Assembly (NCBI GenBank): GCA_015066785.1
Contig: SVNT01000001.1
Location: 62,001-126,000, forward strand
Direction of reading: 5' to 3'
Source of the DNA: Ruminococcus sp.
GTDB lineage: Bacteria > Bacillota > Clostridia > Oscillospirales > Ruminococcaceae
Length of the DNA: 64,000 nucleotides
The notes below the pieces were generated by a model that was not told the DNA's origin, made no database searches, and saw only the letters and a program-made list of their open reading frames with translations. Numbering within the stretch: the first letter of the stretch is position 1; each line of letters starts with the position of its first letter. Below are positions 7,726 to 17,714 of the stretch, piece by piece. A program made the position numbers and the translations under genes.

Positions 7726-8944
7726 GTGATTTTCCTCCAAGTTTATTGAATTCCGTGAAGAAATCGGGGTAGGATTTTGTCACGGCGTGCGCATTTGTTA
7801 TAGTTATCGGGGCAGAGCTTCGTGTAGACGCAACCGCAAGCGACATAACTATACGATGGTCGTTGAAACTGTCGGCTGTTCCGCCTGTAAATTCGGAAAC
7901 AGGCTCGATTATAAGACCGTCATCCAGAGCGGTGACTTTTCCACCGATGTTGTTGAGAGCCTCCGAAATTGCGATAAGACGGTCACTTTCCTTGATTTTA
8001 AGCCTCTTGGCACCTGTTATGCGGGAAGGCTTGTCCCCGAAACTTCCGAGCACGGCAAGTATCGGCACAAGGTCGGGAATGTCCTCTGCGTTGACCTCGA
8101 AATGCGACAAAATATTCCGTTTATCATTATAGCACATATTTTTTATTATTTCAAGGATTTTTTTGTCACCCTGAACGCTGTTTTCTGCAAGATTTTCGAT
8201 TTTTATGTCCGAACCTATCGCATTTGCGGTGAAGAAGAATGCCGCCTGCGAATAGTCGCCCTCAACCGCCGAAGAACAGGGAAGATAGCGCTGATTTCCG
8301 GGGATGATATATCCCGTCGGGGTTTCGGTTACAGATACGCCGAATTTACGCATACAGTCGATTGTCATATCGGCATACGGCTTTGACTGTAAAGGTGAAA
8401 GCATTGATATTTCGGACTCTCCGTCACAAAGAGGAAGTGCGAGCAGAAGTCCCGTGATGAACTGCGAGGATATGTCGCCCTCAAGCTCGTATTTTCCGCC
8501 GCAGAGTTTTTCCGATACCGTGAACGGCATGGTGTTGTTGTAGTCGAATTTTACGCCGTATTTCTGCATTTCACGGACATAGGGAGTGATGGGACGCTCG
8601 GGCAGTTTTCCCTGACCGAGAAAGGTTGCGGTCGTTCCCAGTGCCGACGCAATCGGGATAAGAAAACGGAGGGTAGAGCCGCTTTCACAGCAGTCAAGAG
8701 TTGCTGAAAAAGAGGGCGTTTTTATTCCGTTTACCGTTATTATTCCGTCTTTTGCGGAAATATCCGCACCGAGAGCGGCAAGGCAGTTTATCGTCGCCTC
8801 TATGTCCTTTGACATCGAAATCCCCGAAATGTCGGATTTTCCGTCAGCGAGAGCCGCACAGATGAGCATACGGTGGGATATACTTTTTGATGACGGGATT
8901 TTTACCGTTCCCGATAATTTTGAAGGTGTTATTGTGATGTCCAT
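7706..8944 (-). CDS. aroA: 3-phosphoshikimate 1-carboxyvinyltransferase (EPSP synthase)
   Basis: Transfers enolpyruvyl from PEP to shikimate-3-phosphate. Visible motifs include IPSSKSISHRMLICAALA near the N-terminus, CCESGSTLRFLIPIA, GDISSQFITGLLLALPL, KESDRLIAISEAL and FNDHRIVMSLAVA. The product is 412 aa. The start ATG overlaps the aroB stop (TAATG), with GGAGA upstream; an in-frame extension of 23 residues upstream has no homology character and was dropped. Middle gene of aroB-aroA-aroC. Confidence 0.95.
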   Translation of the reverse strand: MDITITPSKLSGTVKIPSSKSISHRMLICAALADGKSDISGISMSKDIEATINCLAALGADISAKDGIITVNGIKTPSFSATLDCCESGSTLRFLIPIASALGTTATFLGQGKLPERPITPYVREMQKYGVKFDYNNTMPFTVSEKLCGGKYELEGDISSQFITGLLLALPLCDGESEISMLSPLQSKPYADMTIDCMRKFGVSVTETPTGYIIPGNQRYLPCSSAVEGDYSQAAFFFTANAIGSDIKIENLAENSVQGDKKILEIIKNMCYNDKRNILSHFEVNAEDIPDLVPILAVLGSFGDKPSRITGAKRLKIKESDRLIAISEALNNIGGKVTALDDGLIIEPVSEFTGGTADSFNDHRIVMSLAVASTRSSAPITITNAHAVTKSYPDFFTEFNKLGGKSHVINME

Positions 8945-9990
8945 TACATTTCTCCGTTGCAGAATTTTTCGATGTCTACTCGCTTTATTGTGGAGGCTCC
9001 CGTTTTGGTGCATATTACGAGATTTATCGTTTTGCCGCTGCGCTTTTTATCGTTTACGCAGTGCTTTTTTAGTTCGTCGGCAGAGAATTTACATTCCGTG
9101 GGGAGTGAATATTTTTCGACGCACTTTTTCAGTCTGTCGAGAGTGCCTGCCTCAGTAATTCCGAGATTTTCGGACATTTCCGTGATCATGCACATTCCGA
9201 CGGCGACAGCACTTCCGTGCGTTATTCCTGTATAATTGTAGAGCTTTTCTATTGCGTGACCGAGGGTGTGCCCGAAGTTCAGGAGCATTCGCTCACCCGT
9301 GTCGAATTCGTCGTTTTCTACGATGTCACGCTTTATTCCGATACATTCGTATATAACATCATCGAGAATGTCATTTATGTCCGAATTCATCAGCTTTTCA
9401 AATAAACTTCCGGAGGTTATCATCGCATATTTTATCACTTCTCCCATGCCGTCCGCAAAGGTTTCGGGCTTTAGTGTAGAGAGTGTGTCCACATCGCATA
9501 TCACGAGCTTCGGCTGCTTGAATGCCCCGACAAGATTTTTTCCTTCGGGAATATCTATTGCGGTCTTTCCGCCTACCGAGGAGTCGACCTGCGCCAGAAG
9601 TGTCGTGGGAATCTGTATGTAGTCTATTCCACGGAGATATGTTGCGGCTGCATATCCCGTGAGGTCGCCGACAACCCCTCCTCCGAGGGCAACGAGGCAA
9701 TCAGAACGGGTGATTTCGCAATCCGTGAGAAAACCGTAGAGCTTGTTCAGCGTTTCTGAGCACTTTGAAGACTCTCCGTTCGGGAAAACGAATTTTTCTG
9801 CCGAAAATCCCGCCGAAACGAGAGAATTATATACCGTGTCGGCATAAAGTGAATTTACGATGTCGTCTGTGACGATGACAGCTTTGTTCGCTTTTGTCAC
9901 CGATTTTATCATATTTCCGCTGTCGGAAAGAATATTTCTGTCAATAATAATATCGTAGGATGTGCTTGCGTGTACGGTTAATTTTTCCAT
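8944..9990 (-). CDS. aroB: 3-dehydroquinate synthase
   Basis: Converts DAHP to 3-dehydroquinate using NAD and a divalent metal. NAD and substrate motifs GGGVVGDLTGYAAATYLRGI, IQIPTTLLAQVDSSVGGKTA and LNFGHTLGHAIE (metal histidines) are intact. The ATG at 9990 is chosen over an in-frame GTG three codons upstream because GAAGGTGAT fits it. First gene of the leftward aromatic operon. Shikimate kinase, AroE and AroD are not in the window. Confidence 0.95.
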   Translation of the reverse strand: MEKLTVHASTSYDIIIDRNILSDSGNMIKSVTKANKAVIVTDDIVNSLYADTVYNSLVSAGFSAEKFVFPNGESSKCSETLNKLYGFLTDCEITRSDCLVALGGGVVGDLTGYAAATYLRGIDYIQIPTTLLAQVDSSVGGKTAIDIPEGKNLVGAFKQPKLVICDVDTLSTLKPETFADGMGEVIKYAMITSGSLFEKLMNSDINDILDDVIYECIGIKRDIVENDEFDTGERMLLNFGHTLGHAIEKLYNYTGITHGSAVAVGMCMITEMSENLGITEAGTLDRLKKCVEKYSLPTECKFSADELKKHCVNDKKRSGKTINLVICTKTGASTIKRVDIEKFCNGEM

Positions 9991-10029
9991 AATAATCACC
10001 TTCGCAGAATTTCATTCAATATAAAATAA

Positions 10030-10058
10030 ATTATATCATCTTTTAAAGTGTTATGCAA
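10030..10058 (-). promoter_or_regulatory. Promoter of the aroBAC operon
   Basis: On the minus strand, TTGCAT, a 17-bp spacer, then TATAAT, about 40 bp upstream of the aroB start. Confidence 0.8.
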
Positions 10059-10122
10059 TAAGTATAAAATGATAAATTTATAATTTTTCCTAAAATAAGT
10101 AGATATTTTTTCTTATTTGTGT

Positions 10123-10128
10123 TATACT
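10123..10128 (+). promoter_or_regulatory. Extended -10 for yfmF
   Basis: TGTTATACT (extended -10) lies about 60 bp upstream of yfmF; there is no good -35 at the expected distance. Confidence 0.5.
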
Positions 10129-10188
10129 GAAAAAATAACGGCTTTATTCAATCAGGCACGATTTTATTTTTACAGGAGTTGATATAAC

Positions 10189-11457
10189 TTGGCAGTATCC
10201 TTCAATCAAGAAAAATTGTATGACGGAGTTGATTTTCTCACTATCAGCGACTCACGCTTCAAGACAAACTATATCTCTGTGAAGTTTGTTACGGACATAT
10301 CCGCCAAAACAGCCTCACAGAACGCAGTTTCGGCGTCGGTGATTTCAAAGAGCAGTGCGGATTATCCCGATATTTCACAGCTCAGCAAGGCACTTTCTGC
10401 GCTTTACGGAGCAAGCATAAACAAGAGTGTTTCCAAAATCGGAGACAGTCAGGTGGTTTCTGTTTCGGCATCGTGTATTGCGGATAAATACACATTCGAC
10501 GGCGAAAAAATCACCGAAAAGCTCTGCGATATTCTCATCGGATGTATTCTCCGCCCCGACCTTGAGGGTGAGGCGTTTGAACCTAAGAAATTCGCACTTG
10601 ACAAGCAGGAGCTCCTCGACGACATTGACGCTGAAATAAACGAAAAGCGTTCCTATGCACTTCAGCGTGCGGGAAAGAAGATTTTTGTCGGCGAGCCTGC
10701 GGAGATTTCTTCTTACGGCGACAGGGAAGAGGCGGAAAAGCTCACCCCCGAAAGTGCGTACAAGCAGTACAGAAATCTGCTCGAAACGGCTGAAATAAAC
10801 ATAATTTTTGCAGGCTCTGGAAATCCCGTCTGCGTAAAGGAAAAGTTTGCGGAGGCTTTCGGAAATCTCAAGCGTGATTTCGGCAAGAAATCGACAACAA
10901 AGAGAAGTGCCCTCAAGTCTGAAGTATGCAACGAAACCGAAAAGCTCGACATTGTTCAGAGCAAGATGGTAATTGCATTCAAGACGGACTGCAATAACCC
11001 CGAGGCACTCAAGATGCTGAACTCTATTTACGGTGCTACTCCGTTTTCAAAACTGTTTGAAAATGTCCGTGAAAAGATGAGCCTTTGCTACTATTGTGCG
11101 TCACGGGTTGACAAGCACAAGGGTGTTCTTCTTGTTGACAGCGGTGTTGAGCATACCAACATCGAAAAGGCGAGGGAAGCTATTATCGCTCAGCTTAAGG
11201 ATATTGCAGATGGTAATTTCACCGATGAAGATATGCAGAACTCTCTCCTCAGTATAATAAACGGAGTCAAAGGCTTCAACGACAGCGGATACGCAATGGC
11301 AATGTGGTATTTTGCCCAGAAATACGACGGGGAGTCGTATTCTCCCGAGGAAGAGATTGAGCGTATATCTGCGGTTACAAGAGAGGATATAATTGCGGCT
11401 GCGAAGTCGATGAAACTCGATACGGTATATGTTCTCACGGGGAAAGGAGAGCAGTAA
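10189..11457 (+). CDS. yfmF: M16 peptidase-like protein YfmF (no catalytic motif)
   Basis: A 422-residue pitrilysin-fold protein. It lacks the zinc-binding HxxEH that its neighbour has, as expected for the inactive half of an M16 pair. YfmF and YfmH are associated in Bacillus with the 5-aminopentanol modification of elongation factor P; their biochemical role is not settled. The start is TTG, preceded by ACAGGAGTTG at suitable spacing. It is separated from yfmH by three bases, so the two products are probably made in equal amounts. Confidence 0.85.
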   Translation: MAVSFNQEKLYDGVDFLTISDSRFKTNYISVKFVTDISAKTASQNAVSASVISKSSADYPDISQLSKALSALYGASINKSVSKIGDSQVVSVSASCIADKYTFDGEKITEKLCDILIGCILRPDLEGEAFEPKKFALDKQELLDDIDAEINEKRSYALQRAGKKIFVGEPAEISSYGDREEAEKLTPESAYKQYRNLLETAEINIIFAGSGNPVCVKEKFAEAFGNLKRDFGKKSTTKRSALKSEVCNETEKLDIVQSKMVIAFKTDCNNPEALKMLNSIYGATPFSKLFENVREKMSLCYYCASRVDKHKGVLLVDSGVEHTNIEKAREAIIAQLKDIADGNFTDEDMQNSLLSIINGVKGFNDSGYAMAMWYFAQKYDGESYSPEEEIERISAVTREDIIAAAKSMKLDTVYVLTGKGEQ

Positions 11458-11460
11458 GCG

Positions 11461-12738
11461 ATGGAAAAGAAGATAATCAGAAACGACAGAATAAACGAGC
11501 AGTATTATTACATCAAGCACCCAAGCGGTCTTACAATCGTTGTGTGGGAGATGGAAAACTACTCTACCTGCCACGCACTTTTCGGCACGAAATACGGCTC
11601 GATAAATACGACCTTCAAAACAAGCAGGGACAAGGATTTTGTGACAGTGCCCGAGGGTATTGCGCACTACCTTGAGCATAAGCTCTTCGAGAATGAGGAC
11701 TGCGATGTTTTCAGCCTTTACGCAAAGACGGGAGCGTCGGCAAATGCCTACACATCATTTGACAAGACATGCTATCTTTTTACCTGTACCGACAATTTCG
11801 ACGAGTCGCTGGAAATCCTGCTGGATTTTGTGCAGAAGCCTTATTTCACGAAGGAAACCGTTGAGAAGGAACAGGGTATCATCGGGCAGGAAATCCGTAT
11901 GTACGAGGATAACGCAGGGTGGCGAGTATTCTTCAATATGCTTACGGGAGTGTACAAGTATCACCCCGTGAGAATTGACATTGCGGGAACGGTCGAAAGC
12001 ATTGCGAAAATCGACGCAGACCTGCTTTACCGCTGCTACAACACATTCTACAACCTCAACAATATGGTGCTTTCCGTTGCGGGAAATGTCAACGTTGACA
12101 AGGTGCTTGAAATTTGCGACAGAATGCTCAAGCCGTGCGAGGATGTAAACCTCGAAACTGTATTCACGGAAGAACCCGACGGCGTTGTTGAGCATGAAGT
12201 TGTACAGAAGCTCGATGTTGCGACACCGCTTTTCAATATCGGATTTAAAGCAAAGCCCGAAACCGCACTTGCGGCTCTTCGTGCGGAGGTTGAAACAAAC
12301 ATCGTACTTTCTCTCCTCGCAGACGAAAGCTCATCGCTTTACAAGAAAATGTACGATAACGGACTTATAAACACAACTTTCGGTACGGAAGTTTTCAGCG
12401 GCGACGGATATTTCTGCTCGATATTCAGCGGAGAAAGCCGCAATCCGCACGATGTCATGAACGAAATCATCAAGGAAATCGAAAATGCAAAAATCAACGG
12501 TCTTGACAGAGAGCGTTTCGAAATTATCAAAAAGGCTTACTACGGCTCAAAGATAAGGGAATGCAACAATGTGGAGTCCGTTGCGACTTCAATGATTAAT
12601 TCGTATATGGCGGGCGTGACTCCGTTCGACGAAGTTGAAACGATAGCGGCGACAACATTCGAGGATGTACAGAAGCGTCTCAATAAGCAGTTCAACACCG
12701 AAAATGTGACGATTTCGATAATCGAACCTATACAGTAA
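11461..12738 (+). CDS. yfmH: M16 zinc peptidase YfmH
   Basis: A 425-residue M16 peptidase with the zinc motif intact: GIAHYLEHKLFE (HxxEH, about residues 69-73) and the third ligand region EQGIIGQEIRMYED about 80 residues later. It pairs with the inactive YfmF immediately upstream. RBS GGAGAGCAGTAAGCG overlaps the end of yfmF. Next gene is lgt, 14 bp on. Confidence 0.88.
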   Translation: MEKKIIRNDRINEQYYYIKHPSGLTIVVWEMENYSTCHALFGTKYGSINTTFKTSRDKDFVTVPEGIAHYLEHKLFENEDCDVFSLYAKTGASANAYTSFDKTCYLFTCTDNFDESLEILLDFVQKPYFTKETVEKEQGIIGQEIRMYEDNAGWRVFFNMLTGVYKYHPVRIDIAGTVESIAKIDADLLYRCYNTFYNLNNMVLSVAGNVNVDKVLEICDRMLKPCEDVNLETVFTEEPDGVVEHEVVQKLDVATPLFNIGFKAKPETALAALRAEVETNIVLSLLADESSSLYKKMYDNGLINTTFGTEVFSGDGYFCSIFSGESRNPHDVMNEIIKEIENAKINGLDRERFEIIKKAYYGSKIRECNNVESVATSMINSYMAGVTPFDEVETIAATTFEDVQKRLNKQFNTENVTISIIEPIQ

Positions 12739-12752
12739 CGGAGGAAAATGAA

Positions 12753-13766
12753 ATGACACCCGAGGCACAGTTTTATATGGAAAGTCCTACACGAGTGGGC
12801 TTTCCCGAGTTGAATCTTGTTTTTGACATAAACCCTACCGCATTCACGATATTCGGGCTTGAAATACGCTGGTACGGAATAATTATCGCAGTGGGAATGC
12901 TCCTTGCGATGCTTTACTGTTTCAGGCGTATGACAAAGTTCGGTATAAGCGAAGACAGGGCGATAGATGTTGTAATTGCGGGAGTTATCGGTGCGGTTTT
13001 CGGCGCACGCCTGTATTTTGTGGCGTTCAACGAAGATGTCACGATAGCGGAATTCTTCAAAATCCGCAATGGCGGTCTTGCAATTTACGGAGGGATTATC
13101 GGCGCACTTCTTTTAGGCGTTATAATGATGAAGATACGCAAGGTTAAAATCGCCCCGATGCTTGATGTCGTCGGACTTGGTTTCCTTATAGGTCAGGCAG
13201 TCGGACGCTGGGGAAATTTCGTCAATCAGGAGGCGTACGGCTCTATAACCACACTTCCGTGGGGAATGTCAAGCTTCAACATTCAGGTTGAGCTTGGCGG
13301 AGGAATGTACAGCGAGGGTCTTGTCATGGCGCACCCGTGTTTCCTCTATGAATCGCTGTGGTGTATTACAGGCTTTGTAATTCTCCATTTCCTTTCAAAA
13401 AAGAGGAGCTTTGACGGGCAGATTTTCCTTTCATATGTTGCGTGGTACGGTGCAGGAAGATTTGTCATCGAAGGTCTGCGCACAGACAGTCTTATGCTCG
13501 GAAGACTCCGTGTGTCGCAGGTACTTGCGGGTATTCTTGTAATTACAGCGGTGGTGCTTCTTATTGCGATTTCATCGAAGTACAAGAGAAGCGGAGAGCC
13601 TGCGGTACTTTATGTCGATACCGAAGAATCAAAGGCGATTATCGCTGAGGACTCGGCAAAGGGTAAGAAAAAAGAAAACGACGAAACAGAGGATACAGAA
13701 GAATCCGAAGAAAATACAGAAGAAAGCAACAATGAGGAGGAAGTTACAGATGGCGAAGATAATTGA
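12753..13766 (+). CDS. lgt: Prolipoprotein diacylglyceryl transferase
   Basis: Transfers diacylglycerol from phosphatidylglycerol to the lipobox cysteine of prelipoproteins at the membrane. It has about seven membrane segments and the Lgt signature GQAVGRWGNFVNQEAYG. At 337 aa it is longer than usual because of a ~45-residue Lys/Glu/Asp-rich cytoplasmic tail (roughly from residue 290). The tail-coding DNA also contains the ribosome binding site and start of folD. Confidence 0.95.
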   Translation: MTPEAQFYMESPTRVGFPELNLVFDINPTAFTIFGLEIRWYGIIIAVGMLLAMLYCFRRMTKFGISEDRAIDVVIAGVIGAVFGARLYFVAFNEDVTIAEFFKIRNGGLAIYGGIIGALLLGVIMMKIRKVKIAPMLDVVGLGFLIGQAVGRWGNFVNQEAYGSITTLPWGMSSFNIQVELGGGMYSEGLVMAHPCFLYESLWCITGFVILHFLSKKRSFDGQIFLSYVAWYGAGRFVIEGLRTDSLMLGRLRVSQVLAGILVITAVVLLIAISSKYKRSGEPAVLYVDTEESKAIIAEDSAKGKKKENDETEDTEESEENTEESNNEEEVTDGEDN

Positions 13767-14604
13767 TGGAAAGGCAGTTTCACAGAGCGTTAAGGACAGA
13801 GTAAAGGCAGAGGTTGAAAAGCTCAGAGAAAGCGGAATCGAAGTAGGACTTGCCGTTGTAATCGTCGGCAACAATCAGGCATCAAGAGTATATGTAAACA
13901 ACAAGAAGAAGGCTTGCGAGGCGTGTTCAATCAATTCGTACGAATATGCACTTCCCGAGGAAACAACACAGGAAGAACTCCTTGCGCTTGTTGACAAGCT
14001 CAACGCAGACGACAAGGTTGACGGAATTCTCGTTCAGCTCCCACTCCCGAAGCAGATTGACGAGCACGCTGTAATCGCAAGAATTTCAGCGGCAAAGGAT
14101 GTTGACGCATTCCACGCTGAAAATGTCGGAAAGATTATGATAGGCGACTATAATTTCCTGCCCTGTACACCTGCAGGCGTAATGGAACTTATTCACAGCA
14201 CGGGCGTTTCCGTTGAGGGTAAGGACTGCGTTGTTATCGGACGCAGTAATATCGTAGGAAAGCCTATGGCGATGCTCCTTCTCCACGAAAGCGGAACGGT
14301 GACAATCTGTCATTCGAGAACACAGAATCTTGCTGAAAAGTGCAGAAATGCGGATATTCTCGTTGCCGCTGTCGGCAAGGCTGACTTCGTTACAGCCGAT
14401 ATGGTCAAGGAAGGCGCAGTTGTTATCGATGTCGGAATGAACCGCAACGCCGAAGGAAAACTCTGTGGTGACGTCAGGTACGACGAGGTTGAAAAGAAGG
14501 CGGGGTATATAACTCCCGTTCCCGGAGGAGTAGGCCCTATGACTATCGCAATGCTCATGCAGAATACACTTACCGCTGCAAAGACAAAGCATAACATCGA
14601 TTAG
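13750..14604 (+). CDS. folD: Methylenetetrahydrofolate dehydrogenase/cyclohydrolase
   Basis: Bifunctional one-carbon enzyme interconverting 5,10-methylene-, methenyl- and 10-formyl-THF. Motifs: YVNNKKKACE (catalytic Lys), DGILVQLPLP, VIGRSNIVGKPMAMLL and PVPGGVGPMTIAML. The ATG at 13750 has AGGAGG upstream; that site lies within the Glu codons of the lgt tail, and the genes overlap by 17 bp. An in-frame opening 62 codons upstream is only lgt DNA read in another frame. 284 aa, normal length. Confidence 0.95.
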   Translation: MAKIIDGKAVSQSVKDRVKAEVEKLRESGIEVGLAVVIVGNNQASRVYVNNKKKACEACSINSYEYALPEETTQEELLALVDKLNADDKVDGILVQLPLPKQIDEHAVIARISAAKDVDAFHAENVGKIMIGDYNFLPCTPAGVMELIHSTGVSVEGKDCVVIGRSNIVGKPMAMLLLHESGTVTICHSRTQNLAEKCRNADILVAAVGKADFVTADMVKEGAVVIDVGMNRNAEGKLCGDVRYDEVEKKAGYITPVPGGVGPMTIAMLMQNTLTAAKTKHNID

Positions 14605-14675
14605 CAGAATATACGATATATAAGAATAATATTATACAAAATTGCCAAAATCGAATTACATAGATGTATTTTATA

Positions 14676-14704
14676 TTGAATGAAAAACAATTTTATGATA
14701 TAAT
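14676..14704 (+). promoter_or_regulatory. Promoter for the EAL sensor gene
   Basis: TTGAAT, 17-bp spacer, TATAAT, about 40 bp before the chosen ATG. The folD-EAL gap has no evident terminator. Confidence 0.75.
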
Positions 14705-14743
14705 TACAGACACATAATTTGAATTTTTTTGGGGGTGATTATA

Positions 14744-17665
14744 ATGCGTTTTCATGGCGGAAGTGTTATGAAAAAGATTATAGTCACCTTTTTGTCTTCT
14801 CTGCTTATGCTTGCGTTCTGCGCAGGGGTTTCTGCGAAGGAAGTGCATTTCGTCTATCTTGAGGAATGCGCACCATTCCAGGTTATGGAAGACGAAACAA
14901 TAAGCGGATTTGAAATAGAAGTCCTCGACAAGATTTTTGAGGGTACGGATTACAAGGTACACTACATCTTCTCCGAAGACATTCCCGAAGACGCACTTTT
15001 CAGTGAGCTTGTATATTATTCGGGAAGAAAGACCTATGACGAGCATTATGTGAGGTCAGACCTTGTTTATTACAGAGCTTATTCGGCGTTTACATACGAC
15101 GGCGGTCACGATGAAGAATTGAGTATCGCCGACCTCAAGAATATGAAGGTCGGTACGCTCAAAAAACAGTACAGTAATTTATTCCTCGAAGAAAACGGCG
15201 TCGAGGTAATGACTTACAGCTCGACGCTTGAACTTCTCGACGCTCTGCGTTCGGGTGAGATTGAGGTTGCTTATACAGCCGTTGAAAGTACGATGAGAAC
15301 GGCGTTTGATGAGGATATTCTCTCGAAACTGGTGTATCATCACGAACTTACATTAAACGAGCCTGTTTACCTCTGGATGCCGGGGGATGACGAAGAACTC
15401 CTTGACCTTGTCAACAAGCGGATAAAGGAACTTTACGAAAGTGGCGAGCTTGAAAGCATGTATCAGTCGTATTTTATGGCTGAGTCTGTACGCTCGCAGA
15501 GAGATTACGCAAAAAGCCGTGTAATTGCGGTTTCGATTTCGGCTGGTCTTGCGCTTTTCGTAATCGGAATTGCCATTACGATAAAGGTTTATTCTTCTTA
15601 CGAAAAAACAAAGCTCTCGAACAGTCTTATAGAAGGTATTCTCGATTACGGAAACAGATTTATACTTATATGGAAATCCGACTATTCGTATTACGAGACC
15701 AACAAATACTTCAAAAAGACTTTCTATGACGATGAAGAAAACGGAAAGCTGGCGGAGTTCTTTGAAAGCAATGCCGATGAAACCAAGAACGGCGATGTTG
15801 CTTCGCTGAAATCGGCAGATAATTTTATAGAAAAAGAAAACTATGTAACATTACTGAAGGATAAGGTCGGTGTACTTCGTGAAGTAATATGGAATTCCAT
15901 TATCATCAACGAAAGAAACGGGGTAAAGACCATACTTTCAATCGGCTCGGACGTTACTGAAAAGAACCAGCTCCGCCGTGAGCTCAGTGAGTCTGATGCA
16001 CGAAGTGAAATCATCCTCGAAAATGCGGGAGTTGCGTATATGACCGTCGAGGACGATGAAACGATTTCGTATCTTTCCGACTATGCATATGAACTTATGG
16101 GAATAGACTCCATTGACGCATACAGCTTTGTCGAGAAAATTCATCCCAGCGACAGACGAGGATTTTTCGACGCTGTAAGCGACGCACGCAAATGCGATGA
16201 TGTGGTCAAGCTTGAAATCCGTGTAAGCGACGGCGACGACGCTTACAGATGGTTTGTCTTCAAGTTCAGAAAGCTTGAAAATCCGTCGAAGAAGACCTAT
16301 TCCGTTGCGGGACTTTTCTACGACAACACCGCTGAGCGTGAAAAAGACCTTAAAATCGAAAAGCTGGCGTTCCGTGATGACCTTACGGGAATTTACAACC
16401 GCCGTAAGTTCCTTTCTATCGTTAAGGACACAATACGCCGTGCAGAGAACGAAAGATTTGCGATTATCACCTTCAATCTCGATAAGTTCCACCGTTTCAA
16501 CGACCTTTACGGCGTTGAAGTGGGAGACAATATTCTTCAGCTTATAGCAAAGACACTGCTTAATCATCCGTATTCCGCAAACTGCTATTGTGCACGACTC
16601 GGAAGTGACGAATTTGCGGCGTTTATTCCTCTTTCAAAAAATAAGGAGGAAGACGAACTCGAAGAATATGTAATCGACCTTTCGGTAAAGTTCAAAAATC
16701 AGGTAGCTACCGAATGTGACGATATAAAGTTCACTATTTCTGCGGGAGGATGTATCTATCCCGATAACGCAAATAATTATCGTGAGCTTTATGAACGTGC
16801 GATTTACTCAATGCGAATTGCAAAGAGTGACACGAAAATACTCTTCAAAATTCACGACGATGAAATCATGCAGCAGATTATCAGCCGTGAACTTCTTGAA
16901 AAGAAAATCTACGACGCTGTCCGCAAGGAAGAGTTTGAGATTTACTATCAGCCTAAAGTATCCGCCGATGAAATGTTCATCACCTCGGCGGAGGCTCTCA
17001 TCAGATGGAATGACCCCGAAAGAGGAATTGTCAGTCCGGGAGAGTTTATTCCGATTGCCGAAGATATCGGCGTGATAAGCGAAATCGGAACATGGATGCT
17101 ACGCAATGTGTGCATCCAGAACAAGAAATGGCAGGACGCAGGCATAAAGCCTATCAAGATTTCGGTAAATGTTTCGGCTATCGAATTCTACCAGACCGAC
17201 ATAGTTGCAAATGTAAAGTCAATCCTTGAAAGCACGGGACTTGAACCTGAGTATCTTGAGATTGAGCTTACCGAATCAATGGCGCTTGTGGATATTGAAG
17301 CTACAATCACGAAGATGACAGCTCTGCGTGAGCTTGGCGTCGGAATTTCGATGGACGATTTCGGTACGGGATATTCATCGCTTTCGTATATACAAAATCT
17401 TCCGATTGATGAGCTTAAGCTCGACAAGTCGTTTATCGACAAGATTTCAGAGGACGAAACAACGAAGAACATCACCACAGCTATGGTTTACCTCGCAAAG
17501 ACAATCGGTCTTACCGTTGTTGCGGAGGGCGTAGAAAAGTGGGAACAGTTCGACCTCCTAAAAGAAATGCAGTGCGATCTCATTCAGGGCTATCTTTTCT
17601 CAAAGCCTGTTGCGGCTGATGTGTTTGAAGAACAGCTCCGTGCGGAAACATTCCCGAGAAAATAA
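14744..17665 (+). CDS. Solute-binding/PAS/GGDEF/EAL signalling protein
   Basis: A 973-residue transmembrane protein. After a signal sequence comes a family-3 solute-binding-like sensor domain (to ~250), one membrane helix (about 257-280), PAS-like regions, a GGDEF domain and a C-terminal EAL domain. The GGDEF motif is degenerate (ARLGSDEFAAF) and lacks an upstream RxxD site, so cyclase activity is doubtful. The EAL domain keeps its catalytic residues (SAEALIRW, ELTESMAL, DDFGTGYSSL, LKLDKSFID, VVAEGVE), so it probably degrades c-di-GMP in response to an extracellular ligand. The ATG at 14744 follows GGGGGTGATT; a second ATG eight codons on has a weaker site. Confidence 0.9.
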   Translation: MRFHGGSVMKKIIVTFLSSLLMLAFCAGVSAKEVHFVYLEECAPFQVMEDETISGFEIEVLDKIFEGTDYKVHYIFSEDIPEDALFSELVYYSGRKTYDEHYVRSDLVYYRAYSAFTYDGGHDEELSIADLKNMKVGTLKKQYSNLFLEENGVEVMTYSSTLELLDALRSGEIEVAYTAVESTMRTAFDEDILSKLVYHHELTLNEPVYLWMPGDDEELLDLVNKRIKELYESGELESMYQSYFMAESVRSQRDYAKSRVIAVSISAGLALFVIGIAITIKVYSSYEKTKLSNSLIEGILDYGNRFILIWKSDYSYYETNKYFKKTFYDDEENGKLAEFFESNADETKNGDVASLKSADNFIEKENYVTLLKDKVGVLREVIWNSIIINERNGVKTILSIGSDVTEKNQLRRELSESDARSEIILENAGVAYMTVEDDETISYLSDYAYELMGIDSIDAYSFVEKIHPSDRRGFFDAVSDARKCDDVVKLEIRVSDGDDAYRWFVFKFRKLENPSKKTYSVAGLFYDNTAEREKDLKIEKLAFRDDLTGIYNRRKFLSIVKDTIRRAENERFAIITFNLDKFHRFNDLYGVEVGDNILQLIAKTLLNHPYSANCYCARLGSDEFAAFIPLSKNKEEDELEEYVIDLSVKFKNQVATECDDIKFTISAGGCIYPDNANNYRELYERAIYSMRIAKSDTKILFKIHDDEIMQQIISRELLEKKIYDAVRKEEFEIYYQPKVSADEMFITSAEALIRWNDPERGIVSPGEFIPIAEDIGVISEIGTWMLRNVCIQNKKWQDAGIKPIKISVNVSAIEFYQTDIVANVKSILESTGLEPEYLEIELTESMALVDIEATITKMTALRELGVGISMDDFGTGYSSLSYIQNLPIDELKLDKSFIDKISEDETTKNITTAMVYLAKTIGLTVVAEGVEKWEQFDLLKEMQCDLIQGYLFSKPVAADVFEEQLRAETFPRK

Positions 17666-17666
17666 G

Positions 17667-17712
17667 AATAAATCCCTCGTCGGTGACAATAATCATCGGG
17701 GAGGGATTTTTA
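17667..17712 (+). terminator. Hairpin whose 3' arm holds the next gene's SD
   Basis: AAATCCCTC (17670-17678) pairs with GAGGGATTT (17701-17709), with a further partial stem CGGTGA/TCATCG inside and a T-run after. The GGGGAGGG Shine-Dalgarno for the penicillin-binding protein lies in the 3' arm, so the structure could limit read-through or hide the ribosome site. Confidence 0.65.
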
Positions 17713-17714
17713 TT

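Noticed and set aside
13564-13749. A longer FolD with 62 extra N-terminal residues
   Set aside because: The extra part is lgt DNA in another frame; AGGAGG and normal FolD length place the start at 13750.
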